Source of the DNA: Cornus controversa | Lineage: Eukaryota > Streptophyta > Magnoliopsida > Cornales > Cornaceae | Length of the DNA: 64,000 nt | Assembly: GCA_026545225.1 (NCBI GenBank) | Contig: CM048846.1 | Coordinates: 17,410,501-17,474,500, forward strand | Direction of reading: 5' to 3' | Part shown: piece by piece, positions 45,023-56,795 of the stretch | Layout of the letters: each line of letters begins with the position of its first letter | Position numbering within the stretch: position 1 is the stretch's first letter | Position numbers and translations under genes: made by a program | The notes under the pieces: generated by a model | Seen by the model: the letters and a program-made list of their open reading frames with translations, nothing else | Database searches by the model: none | Told to the model about the DNA's origin: nothing

Positions 45023-45488
45023 GGCTTCGTTTGAATTGAGGGATTTGAAAGGGTAAGGAGAGAAAAGAAATAAGATAATAGGTCATGTTGTGTTTGGATA
45101 GACTTCATTAAAAGAAAAGAAATGATAAGGAGGGATAAGAAAGGATAGTTATCCCTCATATCCTATCCTCCCAAAAATGAGAAGAGTATGAGAGAAATGA
45201 TAGTGTTTAAGTAGTAATTTCTTAATTCTGAAACTGACTCCAACAATTAGAAAGAGAAAATTGTTATTTCACTTATGTTCCATAAATATAAAATAATATG
45301 ATAGTAATTTAGTTATTATCCTTTCTCACTATCTTACTCAAACAAGATTGTTATCATCTCCTTTCTTTTCTCTCCTATTTATCCAAACATGATTAGAGTT
45401 TGTTACTATCATCTCATTTCCTTTCTTTTCTCTCATAATTAATGTTATTCTCTCATTTCTTTTTTCTCGTGTCTATCCAAACAGAACC
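45023..45488. mobile_element. Harbinger-like MITE
   Basis: 466 bp with ends GGCTTCGTTTGAAT and ATCCAAACAGAACC, flanked by TTA on both sides (45020-45022, 45489-45491). A+G-rich on the left, C+T-rich on the right. A family member ends at 56795. Confidence 0.75.
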
Positions 45489-46490
45489 TTAGAGATAAGT
45501 GACGAAGTGGAAGCAATCAAGAATGTGTAACTATTAAATCCCCAACCAGAATTTAAAAACAAAATTAAAAAATCATCTAACTCCAACCGCACCATTAGTT
45601 GCAACAATTACGAACATCCAACTGCATGTAATAGTTACATGTCCTTGTACAAATTTCTGGTGTTGTATTTTTTTATTTTTTTTGTCAATATTAAATAACA
45701 ATACATTATAATCAAAATAGAAGAAAATCATTTTTTAAAAGAAAAAAAGAAGAAGGTACAAACACACGAATCTCTTTTGATACAAATTAAAAAAAAAAAA
45801 AAGACATAATGGTATTTTCTCCTCCTATATGAAAAGTTGAAGATTCGACTCTCCATTAAAATAATAGTGGGGTTTTGAGTGTTTTTGAGAGATAGTGGAT
45901 TTGAAAATTGAATCGGAAAGATCCATTATCTTTGAATCCATCTCGTTTTATATGATAGAGACATGGCTGATAGAAGTGACAATATGACCCGTCCCGATGG
46001 ATTTTTGCCCCAACCCTAATGGGACAAGTATGATAAACAACTAAATTGAAAATGACAATTTAGGTTAAATGAACAAAACCCGATTAGGGTTGGAGGCGGG
46101 ACCGAGTGTATAATTATTTCGCCCAGCTCCACCCCTATCATAAAAGACATCTTTACGCTTGTATACATCTCATTTCCTTAAGGCTTGCTATGTTACAAAA
46201 ATTAACAAAAATTTAGAGTTACCTTTTTAATGTTGCAAGTTTTCAATATGATGAAAAAAAAGAATACAATTATAGAGAATTTACACTGTATATATATAAG
46301 CACCTCTTAAGACTATATAACAAGTATGAAAATATCAAAATACTCCTCTAAAAATTCGGATCAAAGTATAAAGTATAATGAGACTCAACAGTTCCTATCA
46401 TGCTAAACTTCTATTGTTAGAAGAGAGAAAATAGGATGCCAGAAAGTCGTTGCAATATGTAGATGGCAGAAATGCATTTAGGCCATATTT
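45489..46490. other. Intergenic DNA, no feature recognised
   Basis: Neither coding frames nor repeat boundaries stood out. Confidence 0.35.
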
Positions 46491-46687
46491 GACAGAGCTT
46501 TTATTTCGACTTTTACGCAGAAGAAAAAGAAAAGCAGAAGTTAAATCAGAAAGTTGGTACCTCCAACTTCCTTTAAACGCTTTTTTTGGATTCTGAAACT
46601 CTTCCGCTTTACCAATTCAAATACTTTCCAAAATAATTTTTGAACTTGAAAAGTTAAAAAACACTTTGAAAAGCCAATCCAAACAAA
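46491..46687. mobile_element. Tourist-type MITE, reverse orientation of 24738-24948
   Basis: Inverse of the same family: GGCCATATTTGACAGAGCTT...TTTACGCAGAAG...CTTCCGCTTTACCAATTCAA...CCAATCCAAAC. More diverged than the copy in element C. Confidence 0.7.
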
Positions 46688-47471
46688 AGATGAAAGGTCA
46701 GCTTTGTCTTCTCTGGCATATCATTAGTTCACATGTCGAGGGACTTTTTAATTACGTGAATTGCTCAAAACTTCAAACATGTTTTGATAGATATATATAT
46801 ATATATTAAAATGATTAGATGGTTAAATTCTACACTTGTTGACTAGAATTAATCTTCGAATAAAGCAGATATTATTCAAATTCCTTCAAATTATTTTATA
46901 TTCGATCTTGGCAGCCTCTATTTGTTTGGTCCAATGAAGAAAGAATAGTCAATATTGTTGGCTCAGAACTGAAAATATTTGAAAATCAAAATCATATTTA
47001 ATAAAGTTCGTACAATAAAGCTAACAGGTTGACTGGTGCCTGTATTGGACAGAGGTTTGTTTTTTCAATCTAAAAATGAGAGAAAAAGAAAAATGAACTT
47101 CACTTGCATTGTATTAAAATTCTTTGCATGGTTCTAATTCTACCAGCAAAATATGAAATTTTAGTCTATAGGTACTAAATAACCTTATGATGATAATATT
47201 TCTTTGGATGGTAAATTATAATAACCTCTGAAATTTCGTTAATATACACTTATTTTTTCTTTTATTTATAATATTATAACAATTTTCTTTGAAGACTGTA
47301 ATTTTGTAACACTAACTTCTCCTCTTGTTTGCAAAATTACGATGACTCCTGAGGGTTGTATTTTTATACCACCTCTCGATAGATCTGACAGAGACTTCCT
47401 CTCTTTTTTGTAAAATTATGACTCCCAAAATTTATATTTTTGCAACACATTGTTTCCTTTTGTAAAACTCA

Positions 47472-47520
<49 letters not shown>

Positions 47521-47974
47521 GTGTGATGAGTCCATCAAATGGCCAAACAAAATATGGTATCACCAAAAATTTCTCTATGAATATAATTAGTAGCTATCAT
47601 TATTCTCCTGAATGATAATTTTTTTATAATATAAAAAAAAATTACTAACCAATACCCACTTCCATTAATTTGAAAGTCTTACAAACGTACACTCATATAT
47701 AATATACAAATAATATATGTTATCTATTGATATGAGAATTATTAAGATAAAATACTTTGAGAGGAGAAATAGTCTATGTTACAATCGATTGGAGTCTGCA
47801 CAAAAAAATCGATTGTATGAAAATAAAACTCATATTTACCTGGGAAAATTGTAACCTTTTTATCCCTCTTCTTGGCCACTTTCTTGTTTCTACAAACCAA
47901 AAAAAAAAAAAAAGGGTAAAACTTATTTTTGTTTTGTTTTCCCTTGAATTTAACTTACAAGCTTGGGTCACAGT
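46688..47974. other. AT-rich intergenic DNA with (TA)n
   Basis: (TA)n at 47473-47516. 47211-47470 has repeated GTAAAATTA...CTCC blocks that look like a degenerate MITE. The last part is the 3' flank of the ELO gene. Confidence 0.35.
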
Positions 47975-48904
47975 TCAAATATCTTTTTCTTTAACTTTCT
48001 CCATCTCTGGCCCACCATCACCACCACCAATGACACCCACCTTTCTCTTCCTGATATGCATCTTCACATAAAAATTCATGAACAGCAACAAAATCGCAGC
48101 GTTGAGCACAGAATTGAACACCCAAGCCCCAATCCCATTGCACCCACCTTTCAGAAAATGCAACAAAAACACACCAACATGACACAAAAGATTACAACCC
48201 AGAAGCACAATCTGACAATTCACGACGAACGGCGAACACCCACTGGGCAATCCGATTGCGACCCAGAATCTGTACCCGTATACGACGGAATACACCGACG
48301 TGGTGACCAGAATCGCCAGGATTTGAAACGATTGAGAGAATTCGAGCCATAGGAAGGTCATGAAGATCTGGATTGACTGACTGAAGAGCTGGAAGAAGGA
48401 GAGCTTCCGACGCCGGAGGATGGTGAAGTAGGTCCGGAATGTGTGGAGGAACCGGGAGAGGTAAAAGATGTAGGACCAGAAGAAGACCCGGCCCGAAGAG
48501 CGGGTTCCGAGGGGGAAGCAGAGGAGCCACTGGAAGGGGGTGGTCTTGGAGCGGCGCCAGAACCAGCGGGTGTCGCGGATCTCGGCTGCGGAGGAGAGGA
48601 GAATTCCGGTGAAGGTGGTGGCGGAGATGAGGGCCATGGTGAGGCTGTGGAGGGCTGGGAGTGGGCCGAGGGGGACGGGTCGGGTTTGGCGGAGGAGTAG
48701 GCGGAGGAAGAGGTGGAGGAGGAGGGATAAGGTGATGTGGAAGCATATGGAGGTGAAGAGGAATGACCACGTGGATCCCCATGATTGGCTGTGGCTCCAC
48801 CGGAAGCCGACGATGGATGGGTGCTCCGCTGAGTAATAGGTTAGGCTATGTATCATCGTCCCCATCATCGTTGACCGTGTTTTGTTCATTCCCATCCCCA
48901 TCAT
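47975..48904 (-). CDS. ELO family fatty-acid elongase-like membrane protein (HOS3-like)
   Basis: Intronless, 309 residues from the ATG at complement 48902-48904. An in-frame TAA lies upstream at complement 48959-48961, and later ATGs (the start is Met-rich) are alternatives. It has several hydrophobic spans and the plant subgroup motifs EHPSIVGFRWS, SWGSTWSFLFTS, SSAAEIRDTRWFWRRS, PLGTRSSGRVFFWSY, FYLSRFLHTFRTYF and YSVVYGYRFW. It ends in NFYVKMHIRKRK, a basic C-terminus typical of ER membrane proteins. ELO proteins condense acyl-CoA with malonyl-CoA in very-long-chain fatty acid synthesis. The classical HxxHH box is not visible; the corresponding region reads FFQLFSQSIQIFMTFLWLEF, so catalytic activity is uncertain for this subgroup. 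Confidence 0.88.
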   Translation of the reverse strand: MMGMGMNKTRSTMMGTMIHSLTYYSAEHPSIVGFRWSHSQSWGSTWSFLFTSICFHITLSLLLHLFLRLLLRQTRPVPLGPLPALHSLTMALISATTFTGILLSSAAEIRDTRWFWRRSKTTPFQWLLCFPLGTRSSGRVFFWSYIFYLSRFLHTFRTYFTILRRRKLSFFQLFSQSIQIFMTFLWLEFSQSFQILAILVTTSVYSVVYGYRFWVAIGLPSGCSPFVVNCQIVLLGCNLLCHVGVFLLHFLKGGCNGIGAWVFNSVLNAAILLLFMNFYVKMHIRKRKVGVIGGGDGGPEMEKVKEKDI

Positions 48905-48983
48905 GGGAATGAACAGACGGTGAAGGTGAGTCCTCGGGTTCAAAGAAAACAGAGCAGCTTAAAAATACCCTGTTTTCTTCTGT

Positions 48984-49055
48984 TTATACGTCTACGTCGA
49001 CGGTGGTTTGTGTCCAGAATAGAGAGAGAGACAGAGGGGGAGAGAGAGAGAAATG
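48984..49055 (-). promoter_or_regulatory. Leader/promoter of the ELO-like gene
   Basis: On the minus strand a CT-rich stretch (complement of 49022-49053) lies 118-150 bases before the ATG, typical of plant 5' leaders. GTATAAAC (complement of 48984-48991) is a weak TATA-like motif. No better TATA box was identified. Confidence 0.35.
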
Positions 49056-49157
49056 ATGAACTGTGAAGCGTATTAGGGGATTAAATTAGGGGACGTGAAT
49101 GACTGGTGGTCATGAGGAGAGGTTAAATGACGCGGCAAAGTTTCATTGGACAAGTGG

Positions 49158-49296
49158 TTGTAGTGGAAAAACTATTTCACCAAATTTCCGAATTCCTCGT
49201 GTTTATGATTTTCAGTGTGTTCCATATGTGAACCATAGAGTAGGAATATATAAATATATAATTCGGAAATTTGGTGAAATAGTTTTTCCATTACAA
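49158..49296. repeat. Near-perfect 37-bp inverted repeat (hairpin)
   Basis: Arms 49158-49194 and 49260-49296 match at 36 of 37 positions (GGAAAAACTATTTCACCAAA in the arm) around a 65-bp loop. No target duplication is visible. It lies about 250 bp upstream of the ELO ATG, in that gene's 5' flank. Confidence 0.9.
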
Positions 49297-52200
49297 TATA
49301 TATATATATATATATACTAGTGTATGTCTGTGCGGCACTATCATGCACTCACAATCGTAACAGTTAAATAGAGTGATTTTAAATCATAAATAACAAAAGA
49401 TATTTTGAACCACATGATTAATTTTTTAATTACTTTTTAAATGAGAATTTTTGTCCTTATTAAACACTTTATCCTCCCTTCATATTTTCGTAGAGACTTC
49501 AAATTTAGAGATATCAATTTAACCATCCTGTTAAGTTCCATCCCACTCTTATTAAGATAGGTTTCGGATCATTCTAATAAAATTATAAATGAGTTTAGAA
49601 GAGTATAAAACATGCCATGGCCATGTCCTGAACCTACTCTAATTAATAATAAATATATAAATAAATATTCTTTTATTAGTTATAGTTTTCTTTTTCTTTT
49701 TTATTTCTTATGATAATTTTAAATGTTAACAACATTTTAGTAAATATGATTTTACAAGATTTTATCTTAAATTTTTCAAATTTTGAATTGATTTTATATA
49801 AAAAAAAATATATGTATATCATGACACCTCAAACTTGTTCCAACTCAAAAAAAAAAATAGTTTTATTTGTAGGACGAGTTCAAAAAATGTGTGTTCCGTT
49901 TCAAACTCGTCCCGTTGACATCTCTCTGTTTAAATCCTTGATATTTTTATTTTGGCGTGACCGCACGGGCCAACGCATCAAATCACTTTTTCGCAAGACA
50001 ATTAGGAGTACTGTAACCAAAAGTGCATTCCATCATTGATTCCAAAATTTTCTCAAAAATTAAATGGGGATGGTTTTCCTTGTGTTCCACTTTTTGGATA
50101 TGCAATGCCTATGCTTGGCCAGTCAATGTGCTTAACATGTTCGATTCCCCTCCTCGTTAAACACAAACCTCTAACATTGTCAAGATAAAAAAAAAAATTA
50201 GGTTAGATTTATTGGCGAAATGTAACCAAGTTGTTTGTTTTTAATTTAAATGTTACATTTTTCAGCCATATTTGGGAAGTTTGAATATTCTGAATTTTAG
50301 GTAAAATATTAATGTGATTTTTTAAATTGAAATTCAATATTTTTTAATATTTATTTTAATTTATGTAAAATTGCACTAAACTTTTCTGTACTATCAATAA
50401 ATTGCAAATACCCATTTACTATTTTTTTTTTACAACAAACACCCTCAATTTATCAAAAGTGGCAAACTACCCCCTTATGGCAGTCGAATGTTAGAATTCT
50501 GGCGTTAAAGTGGTTGTGTGCAACACACACATGAAGCATGAATTTATTGTTTTAAAGAAAATTTATTTGTGCAAGAAACAGTTCATACTTGATGAACACA
50601 ATTGCATATCAACCCTTTCTTAGATTTCAATTGCACCTTATAAAAAAAAAAGAAAAAAAGTACATACTTTACTTATAGGGTCTAGGTTAAATCATTAGAT
50701 ATATAATTGAAGAACCTTGAACCTATAAGTTATATTAGATTATTAATTGGATTTCATGACCAATTCGTGTAGTTTAAGGGATTGATTGATCCTTAACAAA
50801 CAGTATATAGTAAGTAATTCTCTCATAGTGCGAGAGATTGATCAACTTGTCTAAAAACATGAGTTTTACAAGTTTTTCTAATCCAATAGAAATATAAAGA
50901 ATGTGAGAAGAGAGAAAGAGAAAAACAAGAGAGAAAAATAAATGTACTTTGAGATGGAGAAATGCGATTTGTATTCTGCAAAAAGAAGAAAAAAAAAATC
51001 TACCAAAATCTATGGTGAAATGTTGGATTTGTTATGAGCTTTGTTATTTATACCTTTCACTCACAAATTTACCAAAATCCACCACTTGATGAAATATTTC
51101 AAAATTTATGACTTTTTGAATACACCTAGACTTTTGTAGACTTTTTTAAAATCCTAGTTGAATAAAACTAGATTTATATGTACTTTTTAAAAGTTTAAAT
51201 TAAATATACTCAAAATCTTTTAAAATTCTAATTAAATACATCCTTCCAAGTTAATAATAAGAAATACAAAATATAATAGTTGGCTAAAATAGTGGGCCGT
51301 AAACTAATAAATACAGTAGTGATAAATATATATATATATTTTGGACGTGGACCATAATCCAGCTTAGTCTAGCAATAGTTCCGCCCCTGAATTTAATACC
51401 ATACCCATTTAAAATGATGTTTGTATTAGATTTGCCTCTAAATAAAAAACAATATCATCATTTTTCTTTTTTTAATTTGGCACAACATTCTCCTGTGCCA
51501 TGAAATTATTTTTTAATAAACAAGAGGTCGGTGTCGGTGATTAATTATTGCCTAAGATATGTTTTTAAATTGTCTTGCTTTCACAAAGCTGTGGTTGTGA
51601 TCTCTAGTTTGACTCTTAATTAATGAAAAATTTTAAATCTGGTTGGATCATATAATACAAATTTTCTTTTAAAGAAGTGAGCTTGAGCCACTTAATGACA
51701 TAAAGCAAATGGTTGGTGAAGAAATTTTCAATATCTGATTAGGGACAATTTTTTTATAAAATACAAAAGATGACACCATGTCAATCGGTACACTTCGACG
51801 TACACTTGTCGATGCAATCATTTCTATTCTTACAAAACATTCGTTTGCAAATTTTTACATCAACACAAAACTATTAAGATTTGTTGCTCAAGTTAGGCAG
51901 AGTTGCTTATATTCAAGGTCGTCACAACAATCGGAAACAAAACAAACTAAAGAGGTGTAGCTACTGAGTCACACCAAGTTGGTGAACTCAGTAAGTGCTT
52001 TTGTTAAAAGAGGAAGACACTGAATATAGGTTAAGACCAAGTCAAGGATTGAGCATCATTATAGTGTGGTTGACTGCACATTTTAAAACACATTTGGATT
52101 CAGAATGAAAGTATTCAAAAAAAACTTACTTTGACCTTTTTTTATTATTTAGACTCAACCTAAATTCCAAACAAACTGATTGGTCCTTCTTATTATTGGT

Positions 52201-52936
52201 AGGCTGAAATGCAATCATTGACAATGTGTATATAATAATAACTTTACATGGAACCTATTAATTGTACTAGTAATAAAAAATGTGGACTAATTTTGACTTT
52301 TAATATTTTTTTATTTTTACTTTTTATTGTTATCGTCCAATTTATTAATTTTTTTTTAGTTTCAAAACTTTTTAAGGATACATTGATTTGATTTAATGTA
52401 TTGTCTCTTTTTTTAAAGTTTAAATATACATACATATATATTAGAAATTTTGAAATTTTAAAAAATATTTATAAAAATATTACTTCACTTTCAATTAGGA
52501 CAAGTATTTTAGAACAATCATAAAAGAATGGACCATTAAATAAGTAGATAGGAAGTAAGATATTATAAAGAAATTCAATCCTAAGAAACTCAAAAAGAAA
52601 CCATTAATAATACTTAATGATTGTTTTTTTTATAGTTCGAAATGTTAGGAATGAAAGGAAAAAGACACCAACAGTAAAAATAACTATTGATGTATATTTT
52701 TATAACTAAACGAGACAATTCAAACGGAACGGTTGAATCTTATATCTAAATTTGTTCTCCATAAAATAGTGAGAGAAATTTTTTGAGACGAGTACATAAT
52801 TATGTGAGGGAGACGAATAAAATTGTCATCATCATGCCAAGAGTATTTTTAACTCTACGAAACAGATTAGATTGCATGGTGTTATATATATATATATATA
52901 TATATAAAACTCACCACTGAATTGTTTTATGAAAAC
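49297..52936. other. Gene-poor AT-rich DNA
   Basis: Begins with a (TA)n run and a fragment of the dispersed repeat also found at 40715 and 53878. Further on are many poly-A/T runs and (TA)n at 51327-51340 and 52882-52905. Open frames are short and lack known motifs. Confidence 0.4.
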
Positions 52937-53499
52937 CTAAGAAGCATAATATGGACACGGGACACAGGTACGATACGACACGGACATAATAATACAAAAA
53001 ATTTTAAAAAAATAAAACACGTACACTGCGAGAATATGATTATAAAATAATAATAAAATATATTAATTATTTAAAAAAAAATACTTCAATTCATCATCAA
53101 ACTATTAAGAACAAAACAAACTTGTAAATAAAAATAGACAAATATATTAATTATTCAACAAAAAAAAAAAACACTTCAATCCATCATCAAACAATTAACA
53201 ATAAAACAAACTTATAAACAAAAATAGACAAATAAATTAAAGAACCAAACTTATTTAGTCTTCTACATATATTTAGTTTATATTATTAATCATAACTTAG
53301 TCGGATATAATTTTCTTTCGAAATATTGTTACGAAGTGTCCGGCATATCTTCGAGATTGTTCAAGGAGTGTTCGAAAAGTGTTCTAAAAAAAATGTCAAA
53401 ACACTTTTATGAAGTGTTCAACACGTGTCAAAAAAGTGTCTAACTATCTCAGTATCCAACACAAATATGACACTTTCAGTAAAGTGATCGTGCTTCATA
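52937..53499. mobile_element. Diverged Mutator-like MITE
   Basis: The left part reads GAAGCATAATATGGACACGG and then GATACGACACGG. The right end is GTGATCGTGCTTCATA, close to the inverse of the end of 26015-26536. The interior has a duplicated block (53090-53130 and 53165-53235, CTTCAATYCATCATCAAAC). No clear target duplication. Confidence 0.55.
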
Positions 53500-54917
53500 A
53501 ATAAAAAAAGTATTTGACATGTGTTAGAAAAGTGTCTTAGTATTCGAGTGTCGAATATAAATGACCGTAGATGAAAACTTGAACTCTTGTGCATGAAATA
53601 TACCACTAAATTACAGTACCTAAAAGTATATATCTTGTTAAGCAAAGCATGTGAAAATGAAAGAAAATCTGAAAAGAAAAAGGAAGGAGTGTCCCATAAT
53701 TTGACTGTGATGGCCACTATATTGATGTGAAAACCATTGCTTTTTTGTCTAAAAATCAACGACAATATAATATGAAGCTTTGACAGGATATATAATTATT
53801 TGGCAATGACTGAGTCAATTATAGACTGCCATCATTTCCACGGAGAAGAAATCCCTCGAGTAGGGCATTTCACAACACACTAGCGTGTAACTGGTGCAAT
53901 AAAATTATTATTAGATTGAATTATTTTAGAATATGCAGATAGGTGATTGTGCATGTAAATTTATATGTGAATAAAATAATTGTTAAATAAATGATAGAGA
54001 TAATTATTTTAGGTCATAAATATACATAAATATTTTTAATCATAAAATTAAATTTTTAAGCATTTTTGACAATTCGATTATAATTATTTTTAAAAGGAGA
54101 TTTAAACGCAATGCTTAAATGTAATATAGATATATTCCACTAAATTATTTCCTCCTTTTATCTCAAAAATAAACTTTCAAATATAATCATAAATTGGGGT
54201 TTAATCACAACCACATTTGAAAAAATTACTATTTGTCATATATAAGAAATTGAAAATTTGGTGACACATTTGATTTTGATTTTGTTAGAGGATTTCATAA
54301 AACAAAGTGACACAAACAAAGACAGCATCTAAATTGCAGAGACATCAAAGCAAACCCTTGTGACAATTTGGGTCATGTGGGGGCATAGAGTCGCAAAAAT
54401 AGACTGTGGACTTTGTTTGTTTTTTTTTTTTTTTTTTATCTGATGAAATTGTCTAATAAATTTACTACCTGAGTTGCGAGCATACTGACGAATTATGCTA
54501 ATTTATATATATATATATATATATTTCTTTTATCATATTAGAAAGCGCTGATTTTTAATTTTTCAACATGTCAAAAACTAGCTGAGCCCAAAAAGCCTCC
54601 GTCACCCTATTCTCATTCAGTTTGAAAAGATCTATGTTATATTACATCCGGTGTATATATATCGGATGAATTTGGGTCTTACGTGTTGTACACGGATCGA
54701 ATAGTGAGTCTTACGGTACGTATTAAACATATACGGATAAAACTTACTTGTAGACGTTCTCCTTCAGTTTAACCTATTCGAGGTTGTACCTATCAATAAT
54801 AGTTCATTGGGTTTAGCGGGTAGGATTTGTGCTAACTGAGCCCAACTCTATTTTTTTCCATTTTGGGCTGCCAATCGTCATAAGAGGCCGTTGATGGAAT
54901 CATATGATTGTCATTGT
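53500..54917. other. AT-rich DNA with a copy of a dispersed repeat
   Basis: 53878-54135 matches the outer repeat at 40715-40965 plus 41580-41610 and represents that locus without the insert. (TA)n at 54503-54524. No gene recognised. Confidence 0.5.
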
Positions 54918-55534
54918 TAGGGGTGCACAAAGAATTGATGGAACCGGAACTGTCCTTGAACCGAATCGAATCGTTCACTATTTCGATTTTGGTTTCGATT
55001 TCAAATTTTAGGAACCGTTCACTACGGTTTCGGTTCTGGTTCCAAGTCAAGGAACCGGAACCGTTAGAATATATATATATATATAATAAATGAATAATAA
55101 TAGCTTTTAAGTTCTAGTATTCCTATAAATATATACAGTATAAAATATATAATATATAAATAAATACTAACACCTTCTAAATTTTAGTGTTCTATTTATA
55201 TATAAAGTATAAAATATATAATATATAGATAAATACATTTAACTTCTAAGTTAGAATGTTCTATATATTTATATAATATAAGATATATAAATAAATATTA
55301 AGGAATCTATTGTTACAACTAGGGGTGCACAAGTATGAGTGTGTATCTTGCCAATGTTTAAAAAAAAAAAAAATTGACAAAGAACCATTGCGGATTCAGA
55401 ACCGCAAAGAACTGGAGCCGTATCTAACCGAACTGAATTCAACGGTTCCAGTTCCGATTCCAAAATTAAAAAACTGTTGGAAACGGTTCCGGTTCTACCA
55501 AGAATCGTAAGGAATCATATTGTGTATACCTCTA
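54918..55534. mobile_element. hAT-type non-autonomous element with nested relative
   Basis: Ends TAGGGGTGCACA and TGTGTATACCTCTA, flanked by GTCATTGT (54910-54917) and TTCATTGT (55535-55542), an 8-bp duplication with one mismatch. The interior repeats GGAACCGGAACCG/CGGTTCCGGTTC motifs near both ends. A second TAGGGGTGCACAAG start at 55320 points to a nested or partially duplicated family member. Confidence 0.75.
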
Positions 55535-56432
55535 TTCATTGTTAAATTAATTAGAAATTAGTGTCGGGCTCAAGTATTTTAATAGTATTGTGAGATTTGT
55601 CGTAAAAAAAAAAAAAAAAAAGAGATGATGCATAGCAAGATCAAAGTTATAATATAAAAATTAGTGCAAAACATGGACAAATGAGCAATGCGAACAAACT
55701 TCATATCTCAATAATCTAGAATTTATTTTATTTCTTTCCTTTTCCACTGAAATAGAGAACATCATTCAAATCAAGTTCTTTATTAAAATGAATTCTGCTA
55801 CAGAAGCCAAGTTAATTTATGTGTCATTTTTCTATGAGTAATATCATACGTACTAAAATCATTCATGTGATAGTTGTGATTGAGAGTCAGTGTAGGTAGA
55901 GAGTTTAATTTATGGTCTAACACACACATATAGACCAAGTGGAAGCTATGAAAGTAAATGATAGAATAATTTTGAATTCACAAAAGTCAGTTAAACAAAT
56001 TCTAATATGTTATTAAAGAGTAATGAATGAATACTAAACTCTACGACCACTATTTTTATAGGCAATAAAATCATAAAAACACTTCAATTTAGTTGTACTT
56101 TTAAAATTAAAAAAAGAAGTTAAGATAAGTTTCTAATGACTAAACTAAGTATCAAACTTCTAAACTATTCGAATCCCTTTCAGCCTTCAACAAAAGTTTT
56201 GAAACATTCAACTGTCATCTTATGGCATTGAAAATACAAAAACAAAGTTTAAACTTTAAACAATGTAATTTGACCAAATTGTTATGTGTATAAGAAGCAA
56301 AGTTCACAAGTATTGATAGTTGAGCATTTTTTTTGTCAGTGTCCGTTTGAATTTTTGTCTGTCCATATGTGGCATATAGGCTTTATTAATTAATTTTACA
56401 TCAAAATCCTTTATCTTCTAAGGTAGAAGGTT
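55535..56432. other. AT-rich spacer, no feature recognised
   Basis: Poly-A run at 55602-55620. No gene or repeat boundary stood out. Confidence 0.35.
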
Positions 56433-56795
56433 GGACTTCGGGTTGAAGGATTTGGAAGGATAAGAAAAGAAAGGAAAGAGATAGATAGTGTATTTTGTAT
56501 TTGAATAGTTTAAATAGAGACAAAGATTAGGATTGTGATAGATTTGGAGGGATGTCTATCCCTCCAAATCTGTCATATCTTATGATCCCAAAAATGAAAA
56601 GATTGTGATAAAAATGATAATGAGTTAATTAGTATTTTCATAATCATGAAACTGCCCTCAACAATTAGAAAGAGAAAATTGGTATTCCACTCATGTCATA
56701 TCTGATAACATAACATTGTGTAGCGTATGATAATAATTTGGTTGTTATCATTTCTTTTTCTTTTCTCGCATCTATTTTATTCAAATAAGAACACT
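56433..56795. mobile_element. Harbinger-like MITE, relative of 45023-45488
   Basis: Shares GAAGGATTTGGAAGG, CAACAATTAGAAAGAGAAAAT and TTATCATTTCTTTTTCTTTTC with the element at 45023-45488. Its right end (TATTCAAATAAGAAC, then ACTTA) directly abuts the LTR that starts at 56796. Confidence 0.6.

Noticed and set aside
48192..48836. Open frames overlapping the ELO gene in other frames and on the plus strand
   Set aside because: Low-complexity (proline- or glycine/glutamate-rich) shadows of the GC-rich ELO coding sequence.
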